Part shown: piece by piece, positions 56,735 through 64,000 of the stretch
How positions within the stretch are numbered: the stretch's first letter is position 1
Layout of the letters: every line of letters begins with the position of its first letter
Source of the DNA: a virus
Length of the DNA stretch: 64,000 nucleotides
IMG/VR virus record: IMGVR_UViG_3300031576_000031
Span: 1-64,000 of that record
Direction: 5' to 3' (one strand)
Program-made: the position numbers and the translations under genes
Notes under the pieces: generated by a model
Told to the model about the DNA's origin: nothing
What the model saw: only the letters and a program-made list of their open reading frames with translations
Databases searched by the model: none

Positions 56735-57405
56735 TTGAACCTCTCATGGACCTTTTGCATATCCTTGAGAAACGGTCCATATTTAGCCATTAGTTTAGCC
56801 GCATCATGAGGTTGATGTGATTCGTTTTGAGTCCTAATCCTATCCGCGAAGGGCTTATGGAGGACTCTAGCCGATGGAATTGGGATTACTGGTCTTCCAG
56901 CCAAAAACGACCTGAAGGCAATGGAGTTGTCACCGCCATAGAAGTAAAGAATCTCGTCAAACCATCCAATCGTATTCCCGAATTCTCTACTTATAATCCC
57001 AAAATTGGCATATGGCATCCCCTGATACCAATCAACTCTATAGCCGGACATCCCTTGATTGGCCCAATATAGGGCTCCAATACCTATCCATTTATTCCTC
57101 TCCATCATCCTTACCGCCTCAAAAGCCCAGCCTTCCTGGACCTCAACATCATCGTTCAGCCATATCACCCATCTCCCTTCCGCAAGTTCAAACGCCTTAT
57201 TGTATCCTGCTATATGTCCAAGGCGAGGATTCTCTTCTATAATCTTGATATTTCTAGGAACATCTTGGAGTTCGAGTCTTATATCGCCCGCATCACTAAC
57301 AATCATCTCCCAAGGGACAGTTGTATGCCTTATTACGCTATTGAGCATTGAGAGGAATTGTTGTTTCCTGTTTAATGTCCCAACAATAATGCTCAAATCA
57401 ACCAT
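56716..57405 (-). CDS. Family 2-like glycosyltransferase
   Basis: A 229-residue GT-A enzyme: LSIIVGTLNRKQQFLSML start, ending with the metal motif WVIWLNDDVEVQEG and GGDNSIAFRSFLAG after it. GT2 members transfer sugars from nucleotide donors with inversion. First gene of the glycan cluster in transcription order, next to the tail genes. Confidence 0.75.
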   Translation of the reverse strand: MVDLSIIVGTLNRKQQFLSMLNSVIRHTTVPWEMIVSDAGDIRLELQDVPRNIKIIEENPRLGHIAGYNKAFELAEGRWVIWLNDDVEVQEGWAFEAVRMMERNKWIGIGALYWANQGMSGYRVDWYQGMPYANFGIISREFGNTIGWFDEILYFYGGDNSIAFRSFLAGRPVIPIPSARVLHKPFADRIRTQNESHQPHDAAKLMAKYGPFLKDMQKVHERFKCHEIL

Positions 57406-57420
57406 ATCTTATAGAAGAGG

Positions 57421-57816
57421 CTAGAGGAACTCCCCGTATGTCTTTAGTGTTGTGATTATATTCGGGTCGATTTGTTCAAACCTACCACCTTTTGGCGTAA
57501 TGGTAACTTTAACAATCGGCCTGACAATCCACATAAAATCTGTTACGGCATCCGGCGAAGGTGTTGTATTGAGGCCGAGAAGCCTTACACTATTACCGCT
57601 TTTTGTATATATCGAACCGAACATTCCCCATGTTATTCTGAAGAAGCCATGTCCGGTAATGAAAAACCATGTTACTTTAACTCCAGTAGAGATCGCCCAC
57701 ATAAAGGCCGTTGCGGCATCTGGTGACGGGGTTGTATTGAGTGCGAAAAGCCTCGTACTATTGTTTGTAGTTGCTACTTTTGCCAAAACACTGAATGGGG
57801 TAATTATATCAACCAT
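57421..57816 (-). CDS. Virion-type protein with an internal duplication
   Basis: A 131-residue protein built from two similar halves: NNSTRLFALNTTPSPDAATAF and GNSVRLLGLNTTPSPDAVTDF, each followed by a strand ending near GVKVTWFF or IVKVTITP. Strand-rich repeats like this are typical of virion decoration or tail proteins. ATG chosen over a TTG 3 nt earlier. Location beside tail genes fits. No family was recognised. Confidence 0.6.
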   Translation of the reverse strand: MVDIITPFSVLAKVATTNNSTRLFALNTTPSPDAATAFMWAISTGVKVTWFFITGHGFFRITWGMFGSIYTKSGNSVRLLGLNTTPSPDAVTDFMWIVRPIVKVTITPKGGRFEQIDPNIITTLKTYGEFL

Positions 57817-57837
57817 CAAACACCAAATATCGATTCT

Positions 57838-58146
57838 TCATTGTCCCATTACTACTGGAATTTCAACTCCACCCAATTGTACGTTTCCGGGTAGTACCCT
57901 AAGCGCCGCGAGTACCAAGGCTGTTGAAAAGTCATCAGCCCCCGCTTTGCCTATCCGTTCATATCCGCCCTTCTCCAACTTCCCATCGGCAACATGGGCA
58001 TAAAAATACCCCTTCTCATATTCCATAGTCCACGCCGAGAACCGTTGTGCGATTTTCATAGCGAGTACCGGATTGCCGGTATAGTCATCTAGTAATCCAT
58101 GCGTAATCCTATCCGCCACCATTTGATTGATTCCGCTCTTTGTCAT
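57838..58146 (-). CDS. Hypothetical 102-residue protein
   Basis: A mixed protein with KIAQRFSAWTMEYEKG and SYSTAL-like helix DDFSTALVLAALRVLPG. It lies between virion genes, so a structural or assembly role is likely. Overlaps the next gene by 4 nt. No family was recognised. Confidence 0.55.
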   Translation of the reverse strand: MTKSGINQMVADRITHGLLDDYTGNPVLAMKIAQRFSAWTMEYEKGYFYAHVADGKLEKGGYERIGKAGADDFSTALVLAALRVLPGNVQLGGVEIPVVMGQ

Positions 58147-58928
58147 ACTGTAGTTCCCTTTCTGACGGCCATACGAATGCCTTGAATCGTAACGAGTGGC
58201 TGAACCTTAAAATCCCCTGTCTCTCCAGCATCCCCAATACTAATGGTATGTAGACTGGCGAAAAGTTGGCCGGAATCGACTAACACGGCATTATAAAGTG
58301 CTCCTTGGACTCTGCGATTGGTTGCGTCGAAAAGAGCTTGAGAAACACATGGGATATACCTGAGCGCCCCAGAGAAGTTTATCAAGGGAATGATTACAGC
58401 GTTAGAGTTATGAATAATCAGACGATTTTGTACCGCAGCCGCCACGTTATCTATGGCAAAATATTCCCCTACGCTATCCCCGTTAGAATCTCCCGTACCT
58501 GCGCTTGATCGGGAGGCCGTAGCTACAGTATAATTCGCATGGACCGTTTGGCTCTCTGGCTCCAGAGATAACATGAACGCCTGTCCGAGTTCTGCACCGG
58601 TAATGTTTGTTACAACTGCGAAATGTTGACCGATGAAATAGTTCATCGTCACTGAGGCCCCAATATCGAAGGCTCTATCGCAAATAGTCACTGCGTTTTG
58701 ATCTCGCACCCTCCAACCGAGGCGGGTCGTGCTGATCTCCGTTAAGAGGATATCCATAAAGCGACTATTCGCATCAACAGGGGATTTGAATAAGTTTGCG
58801 GAGGGCTCACTCCAGCCCGCACTCGTTACCGCCACAGCGCGAAAGTCGGTGACTATCGTGGCCGTGGTGGTAACCAAAGACGTTTCTCTGAAGTAACTTC
58901 CAGACTCAAATATAGCCGGACTCGTCAT
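58143..58928 (-). CDS. Phage structural protein, probable tail
   Basis: A 261-residue protein rich in small residues and strands (VTTTATIVTDFRAVAVTS, SLEPESQTVHANYTVATAS), without catalytic motifs. Composition and position beside the giant tail protein suggest a tail or fibre component. No family was recognised with confidence. Confidence 0.6.
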   Translation of the reverse strand: MTSPAIFESGSYFRETSLVTTTATIVTDFRAVAVTSAGWSEPSANLFKSPVDANSRFMDILLTEISTTRLGWRVRDQNAVTICDRAFDIGASVTMNYFIGQHFAVVTNITGAELGQAFMLSLEPESQTVHANYTVATASRSSAGTGDSNGDSVGEYFAIDNVAAAVQNRLIIHNSNAVIIPLINFSGALRYIPCVSQALFDATNRRVQGALYNAVLVDSGQLFASLHTISIGDAGETGDFKVQPLVTIQGIRMAVRKGTTV

Positions 58929-59165
58929 TTACTTACCCAACCTTCCTTTTATAAATGAATTAATGCGCACTTCAAGGCCACAATCACATTGCATACACCT
59001 ATTACACATTTTCGAGCAACTTGTAACGTGTCCGTATTCTTCAAGAAGTTGAAGCAGATAATTCCTTTCTTGATCCAAAATTCCTACAAGAATATCAAGT
59101 CTTGTGCGAGAATTTAGATAATCTATTGTCGGATCATTTTCGGTCAATGTCCTTGGGATATCCAT
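58929..59165 (-). CDS. Hypothetical 78-residue cysteine-rich protein
   Basis: CSKMCNRCMQCDCGLEV near the C-terminus could bind one or two zinc ions; the rest is helical (LVGILDQERNYLLQLLEEYG). Stop and start overlaps link it to the tail gene. Possibly an assembly chaperone. No family was recognised. Confidence 0.55.
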   Translation of the reverse strand: MDIPRTLTENDPTIDYLNSRTRLDILVGILDQERNYLLQLLEEYGHVTSCSKMCNRCMQCDCGLEVRINSFIKGRLGK

Positions 59166-62100
59166 TACTTAATTACCTCCACTACGCCATAAAGCATATC
59201 AAAACTAGGATCTCTATTCGGCGCGCTGCTCCATTCGGCCGTAATAGATAGCGTCTGATCCTGAGCGGTATTGATTGAGGATGAATTAAAAACCTCATAT
59301 TCTTGGAGAGCCGCTCCACCAGTAGTTATAGCTGTTCCTGAATCGGTAGCGTAAGACCTATCAAAACTATTCCTAGCCCAAATTCTTTGTGAGGTCTGTG
59401 TCTTATTGGCAATAAAGACCTCAAGATATCCTCTGGAAAAGGCTGTGGCATCACCCCCCTGCGGGTTATTGACAAATGTGGCTATAGTCGTCCCACCAAA
59501 CTTGACTCTAATAGTACAGGTCGGAGTTACAGTTGAGGCGAGTCTATACGGCATCGACATCCTTAAAGCTCTATCGCTTCCCATTGAGTTAGCCGTTACG
59601 GTCTTCGTGAAGGTAGTAGTTTCAGAAGTTGTATTCGGAACTGTTTGAGAAATAGCCTCAATACTCTGTCTCTCAACTCCCGGTAGAGCAGTAGACCCAA
59701 CACTACCGGAGGTTCTCACAATCATTGTGGCTGTTGTTCCCGGAGAAATGGAACCTATCGATGTAATTTCCCATGTAATCAACGAGCCAGCTTCAAGAGT
59801 AACTTCGGGTGAGAGAACGGTTGACCCGCTTAATCCACCGGCAGGAACAGTAACAACGCCAAAAGATGATCCATCTTTCTTGGCAGTAAACGTTGCGCTG
59901 CTTCCAGTTGGTGCGCTTCTTAGGTAGACGTCCAGTCTGTTGGCACTAGATGAATCCCTACGAGTCAATACTGGAATGAATGTGTTCTGAGAAATATTAA
60001 TGGGACCAGTGAAGACATAAACAAAATCGCCTAATGGTACAACAGCGCCGAAGACGAATGTATTGCCCGATTTTGTAATTCTTATGGGACCACTATTTGT
60101 TATATCAAAATGACCATATACCGCCTCCTGACCAGTTATCCCAGCAGAAAGAATACCCTTATGTCTATGGTCACTACGGGAATATGTAGATGCTGAGCCT
60201 TCGGCATTGGCATTAGTAATATCTACCGGAATGCCAATTGATGGCGAGGAAGTAGCTCTAAACTCAAATGTATTACCGGTATTTATAACGTTTACGGAGG
60301 AATCGTTTGTGATATCAATATGACCATAAACCGCACTCTGACCTTTTAGGCCAACAGAAAGAATTCCTCGATGTCTATGATTACTTCTGGCGAAGGTTAC
60401 AGCCGTACCCTCATTATTCAGATTTGTAATATCCACCACAGAACCGGCGGCAACAGAATGAACATGGTCGCTTCTCGAAAAACTCGTGGCCGCTCCTTCT
60501 GCCGCGACATCATCTATTTTTGCGGCTGTGGCAACGGCAGTTGTAATGGCGTGGCGATGATCGTATCGAGAGGCTGTTCCTCCAACGCCAGCACTAGCAG
60601 TATCGTCAGGTTGAATCGTTGTAGGAACAGAATCGGAAAGGCTTACCCCACCGCCACCACTACCAGAACCGAATACAACTTGTTCCCATGCGATACCCGT
60701 CCAACGATAATCATTGCCAAATTGGCAATTGGTCATATCGGTAATGACCGTTACTGTTTCGCCTATATACTTCCCTCTTGTTGGAAGGGTATTAAAGGTA
60801 CGATGGATGGCAACCTTAGTCCATTGTTTGTCAAGCCACGTTAGAAGGACGCCGCGAGGATTTGTAAGATCCCAAATCTCAACTGGATCATTAGTGACAT
60901 CGAAATTTGTTATGTCTCGATACGGGAGATTAAGATTGGTAATATCAATTGGATGGTAATGTTTGATCTCGCCTGGAACTTTACCAGAAACATCAATCGG
61001 GTGAGGACAATAGGAGGTAACGTCTATTCCCGAAGTCAAATCCTTTGGATAACGATATTGTTTCCATTTCGACTTCATCGCCTCAACTTGTTCGTTAAGG
61101 GTGTTTAGTTCATCCTCAAGCGATTTGGGATGATTTCCAAGCGTTACCTGCGCTCGGAGTACAAATTGATCCATCATCTCATTCTGACGGGTTCTACCTA
61201 TCTCTCTGAGTTCTCCCCTACCCCTAAACCCGCCTTTGATGTAGTGAATCTTAGTTACTTTGTATTGAGTAAAGTTGGAGATATCGCCAGAATCACGATA
61301 CTGTACTTGCAGAATGGGATGTGTATTCTCTAGCCTCTTTACTACCCCCTGCCACTCAATAACTCTCCAGTCCTGTCTACCTTTTTTATCGGCGATTATA
61401 TTATCTGCCCATCTTGAGGCGTCAATAACATGAGACAAAGGAGGTGTTTCCATCGCGGTCTCATAAAGACCCCTACGTGTAATATCTGTTACGTCTCCTC
61501 TAATCGTCAGATGCTCTCTAGGACCACAATGAGTTCCCTCTACCTTGATCTGATTCACCATCTGATTCGTTCTGCCGCCAGAACGAGAATGTACTCCATC
61601 ACGATCAAGAAAGAAATTATGACCTATTGTTGTAGTAGTCTGCTTCCAGTAGAACCTCCGCTCCGCATCCACTCCGAATTCGATATTGCCCTGAAGTTCG
61701 GCAAGAGTCTTTAACGCTCTAAAGGCAGTAGTTTCAAAGTGAAGTTCGCCCTGAGTCTGATAGATAGATTGATCTAGTCCAAAATTAGTAGGATCGAATG
61801 AGGATGGTTGACGAATTACTCTCGAATATGGAGTAATATAATGAACTAAGATATCCTCTACGATCTCCCGAACAGTTAATAGTTTTGGATACTTCTTCTG
61901 GACGAAGATTTTGTTCAATTGTTCGATATAACCCCATCCACGAACATCAACTATACGTTCTGAGCCGGATTGATCGTATGTAGCCGATCTTATTACGCCA
62001 CGATACCAAGTTATATAATCAGTATCGGAAAGCGTTACAGGGGTGACACTTATGCCGTCTGTGAAAGCTACTTTATTGGTATTCTTCTGTTGTCTGATTC

Positions 62101-64000
62101 GGACATGGACTTCCCATCCATTTTCAACAGCATCCGAGAGTTCTGGGAAATCCGACCTCAAGAGGAGCCTAAATGCTCCACCCCCACCAACTCGATAGTA
62201 ATCCCATTCAATCCTTTGATAATCCTTACTCAAAATTCTCTTATCGGTATAAACAAACCCAGTTGCAGGTGTACCAGTAACTTCAACGAGAACTATAAGC
62301 TCATCGATACCTTCATGTGGCACAGCCGTAAGAGGGGCATCATCAACGGTTACTTGTCTTGCCGAATTGGGATTATTTACTACATCCGAGCTAACAATGT
62401 GTTCATTAGAGCCCAATGTGGTAGCCGATGGACTATTAGATAAATCACTTAGGTTCCCATTATCGTCATAAGTTCTAATTGCGAAGTAATATGTTGTACT
62501 GTTTGTAAGACCAGTAACGATAAAATCTTCTATGGTTCCAGCAACCGAGGGGCTCTGTACTCCAAGCGCGATAGTGGCAACGGCGAATAGGGCATTCGTT
62601 GTAATTGGATTTGTGGAATACCTAACGTCATAATTGTCTGCGGTTCCAGTACTGCCGTTATCTCCTGGGGCAGTCCATCTCAAGCTAATAGTAGTTGTAG
62701 TGGGGGAGATGGCAATAAGATCAATAATGGCATTTGGGGCGATATTATCGCCATTGATTACTATGGCCTTATTCGCTCCTAAAGAACCGGCAGCACCGGG
62801 GGTCGGTAGTGTGAGAGTTGCAGCGTTACTTCCGGCGTCAACTATCGTGCCACTATTGAGACCAAGAGCGCTTGTAGAAAGATAGTCTAAATCACTACTC
62901 TCATGACCACTACCAACGGTATAATTGAACGTAAGAATTGTACTGCCGCTACCACTCGCATAGTCCGCCGTCCCATCGCTTGAGCCAGTTTCAAGTGTTA
63001 ATTGAGGAGTGCCTGTAACGGTTACTACTTCGGTAAATGTAATTGTTATCGGTATTAAAGCGCCAACACCATAAGTACCATTCGCGGCAGTTGAGGTTAC
63101 ATTGGTAACTGTCGGTGGAGTCCCATCAACAACTATAGCCTTATTCGCCCCTAGAGATCCAGCCGCTCCTGGACTCGCAAGGGTTAGAGTGGCGGCATTT
63201 GATGGTAAAGCGCCATCAACTATCGTTCCCCCGTTTAGAGCGAGAGACGAAGTTCCTACATAATCCAAGTCTCCACTAGTATGACCAGAAGCGATAGTGT
63301 AATTGAAAACGAGAGTGGTAGAGCCTGAACCACTGGAATAGTTAACTACCGCATCACTGGCTCCGGTCTCCAGCGTTAATTGTGGTGTACCAGTTACGGT
63401 TACAATCTCAGAGAAGACAACTTGAATTGCTATTATAGCGCCTATCCCATAAGTACCGTTAGCTGTTGAGGATGTTACGTTGCTGACAGTTGGGACAACA
63501 CCATCGACCGCTATATTTTTATTCGCCCCCAAAGAACCGGCGGCTCCGGGACTAGGCAGAGTCAATGTGGCCGCATTACCCGCACCATCTTTTATAGTAC
63601 CACCATTAAGGACTAAGGATGTCGTGGCGACGTAATCGAGATCGTTGTTGAAATGGCCCGATAAGACGGTGTATTGGAAAACTAATGTAGACGACCCTGA
63701 ACCACTTGAATAATTAACTACGGCATCGCTCGCACCAGTCTCCAATGTTATTTGAGGAGTACCTGTAACGGTTACAGCCTCGGAAAAGGTAATTACTATT
63801 GGAATAATAGACCCGATACCGTAGGTTAGATTGGCAAAGGTTGAGGTTACATCGGTAACCGTTGGGACGGCGACGTCCCAAGGAACGGTAACTTCACAAT
63901 CCGCTGTGCCGGTCCCTATCGTTAAACTTTCAGCACTTCCGCTTGAATTATCTACCAATAGAACAACAGCAAGTCTATCGCCTGCGCTTACGGTCTTCTC
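59165..64000 (-). CDS. Giant tail protein: Ig-like repeats, FN3, hub-like and fibre segments (5' end outside window)
   Basis: At least 1611 residues; the frame is open to the window edge, so the N-terminus is missing. From the visible end: EKTVSAGDRLAVVLLV, typical of phage structural proteins; three tandem Ig-like repeats of about 123 residues; an FN3-like domain (LRWTAPGDNGSTGTADNYDV); a tail-hub-like region with WYRGVIRSA and DVRGWGY; a coiled-coil (LEDELNTLNEQVEAM); then fibre motifs with repeated SRSDH-x-H and 'GH-x-DITN' segments; and a beta-rich C-terminus. The H-x-H motifs can bind iron in trimeric fibres. The fusion of hub and fibre in one chain suggests a baseplate-to-receptor spike. 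Confidence 0.8.
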   Translation of the reverse strand, partial: EKTVSAGDRLAVVLLVDNSSGSAESLTIGTGTADCEVTVPWDVAVPTVTDVTSTFANLTYGIGSIIPIVITFSEAVTVTGTPQITLETGASDAVVNYSSGSGSSTLVFQYTVLSGHFNNDLDYVATTSLVLNGGTIKDGAGNAATLTLPSPGAAGSLGANKNIAVDGVVPTVSNVTSSTANGTYGIGAIIAIQVVFSEIVTVTGTPQLTLETGASDAVVNYSSGSGSTTLVFNYTIASGHTSGDLDYVGTSSLALNGGTIVDGALPSNAATLTLASPGAAGSLGANKAIVVDGTPPTVTNVTSTAANGTYGVGALIPITITFTEVVTVTGTPQLTLETGSSDGTADYASGSGSTILTFNYTVGSGHESSDLDYLSTSALGLNSGTIVDAGSNAATLTLPTPGAAGSLGANKAIVINGDNIAPNAIIDLIAISPTTTTISLRWTAPGDNGSTGTADNYDVRYSTNPITTNALFAVATIALGVQSPSVAGTIEDFIVTGLTNSTTYYFAIRTYDDNGNLSDLSNSPSATTLGSNEHIVSSDVVNNPNSARQVTVDDAPLTAVPHEGIDELIVLVEVTGTPATGFVYTDKRILSKDYQRIEWDYYRVGGGGAFRLLLRSDFPELSDAVENGWEVHVRIRQQKNTNKVAFTDGISVTPVTLSDTDYITWYRGVIRSATYDQSGSERIVDVRGWGYIEQLNKIFVQKKYPKLLTVREIVEDILVHYITPYSRVIRQPSSFDPTNFGLDQSIYQTQGELHFETTAFRALKTLAELQGNIEFGVDAERRFYWKQTTTTIGHNFFLDRDGVHSRSGGRTNQMVNQIKVEGTHCGPREHLTIRGDVTDITRRGLYETAMETPPLSHVIDASRWADNIIADKKGRQDWRVIEWQGVVKRLENTHPILQVQYRDSGDISNFTQYKVTKIHYIKGGFRGRGELREIGRTRQNEMMDQFVLRAQVTLGNHPKSLEDELNTLNEQVEAMKSKWKQYRYPKDLTSGIDVTSYCPHPIDVSGKVPGEIKHYHPIDITNLNLPYRDITNFDVTNDPVEIWDLTNPRGVLLTWLDKQWTKVAIHRTFNTLPTRGKYIGETVTVITDMTNCQFGNDYRWTGIAWEQVVFGSGSGGGGVSLSDSVPTTIQPDDTASAGVGGTASRYDHRHAITTAVATAAKIDDVAAEGAATSFSRSDHVHSVAAGSVVDITNLNNEGTAVTFARSNHRHRGILSVGLKGQSAVYGHIDITNDSSVNVINTGNTFEFRATSSPSIGIPVDITNANAEGSASTYSRSDHRHKGILSAGITGQEAVYGHFDITNSGPIRITKSGNTFVFGAVVPLGDFVYVFTGPINISQNTFIPVLTRRDSSSANRLDVYLRSAPTGSSATFTAKKDGSSFGVVTVPAGGLSGSTVLSPEVTLEAGSLITWEITSIGSISPGTTATMIVRTSGSVGSTALPGVERQSIEAISQTVPNTTSETTTFTKTVTANSMGSDRALRMSMPYRLASTVTPTCTIRVKFGGTTIATFVNNPQGGDATAFSRGYLEVFIANKTQTSQRIWARNSFDRSYATDSGTAITTGGAALQEYEVFNSSSINTAQDQTLSITAEWSSAPNRDPSFDMLYGVVEVIK
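62753..63868 (-). repeat. Three tandem Ig-like repeats in the tail protein
   Basis: Units begin with VPTVTDVTS, VPTVSNVTS and PPTVTNVTS, share TGTPQ(I/L)TLETG, GSGS and PGAAGSLGANK, and are about 123-125 residues long. High similarity between the copies suggests recent duplication and gives scope for copy-number change by recombination. Confidence 0.85.

Overview
The window is part of the genome of a large tailed double-stranded DNA bacteriophage (Caudoviricetes). It holds a large terminase, a portal protein with a MuF-type extension, tail and fibre genes, a lysis cassette, a near-complete replication and recombination set, phage tRNAs and many tiny overlapping genes. Both the left edge (structural genes) and the right edge (a giant tail protein) cut through genes, so the genome is clearly longer than 64 kb. 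The host cannot be named. Strong AGGAGG-type ribosome binding sites, lipoprotein signals and sigma-54-like promoter motifs point to a bacterium.

Layout. (1) 0-4.7 kb, minus strand: an unknown gene running off the edge, a small virion protein, portal-MuF fusion and TerL. (2) 5.1-5.8 kb, plus strand: tRNA-Ile(UAU) and tRNA-Asn(GUU) flanking about 450 nt of highly structured, apparently non-coding sequence, which looks like a giant phage RNA of the GOLLD/ROOL kind or a new class. (3) 5.9-16.0 kb: accessory region of small genes (a deaminase-like protein, zinc-ribbon proteins, a glycosyltransferase-like protein, an RNA ligase, two 2OG-Fe(II)-oxygenase-like proteins), interrupted at 8.6-10.0 kb by a GC-rich cassette of foreign composition with broken genes at its edges. 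(4) 16.2-19.8 kb, minus strand: an operon with DUF932 and Gp88-like genes. (5) 19.8-20.4 kb: a divergent control region packed with inverted repeats and tandem sigma-54-like motifs, a possible replication origin. (6) 20.4-21.6 kb: small plus-strand genes. (7) 21.7-29.4 kb, minus strand: an ADP-ribosyltransferase-like protein, MazG-like protein, nucleotide-sugar dehydrogenase, IMPDH/GMPR, sigma-like protein and HNH nuclease. (8) 29.4-48.2 kb, minus strand: SbcC/SbcD, RecA, SSB, UvsY-like protein, a DNA polymerase III alpha-uracil glycosylase fusion, a second sigma-like protein, a secreted trypsin-like protease, primase, DnaB, a C5-methyltransferase-like gene, a UvsW-like helicase, and the two enzymes that make GDP-L-fucose. 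(9) 48.5-49.35 kb: lysis cassette. (10) 49.4-57.4 kb: a glycan cluster with five glycosyltransferase-like genes, three methyltransferase-like genes and an FdtA/FdtB-type amino-sugar pair. (11) 57.4-64 kb: virion genes ending in a giant tail protein with Ig-like, FN3, hub-like and histidine-rich fibre segments.

How the parts fit. Replication resembles T4 in its recombination proteins (SbcCD/gp46-47, RecA/UvsX, SSB/gp32, UvsY-like, UvsW-like) but uses a bacterial C-family polymerase with a fused 4Fe-4S uracil-DNA glycosylase. The glycan cluster sits between tail and lysis genes, and with Gmd/Fcl and the UDP-sugar dehydrogenase-like gene it suggests a phage-directed glycosylation pathway acting on the virion, the host envelope or DNA. 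Host takeover may involve the ADP-ribosyltransferase-like protein, two sigma-like proteins and the structured RNA. Several genes look interrupted (two by in-frame amber codons, one by a G7 tract, one by a 1-nt shift). TAG is used as an ordinary stop elsewhere, so global recoding is unlikely.
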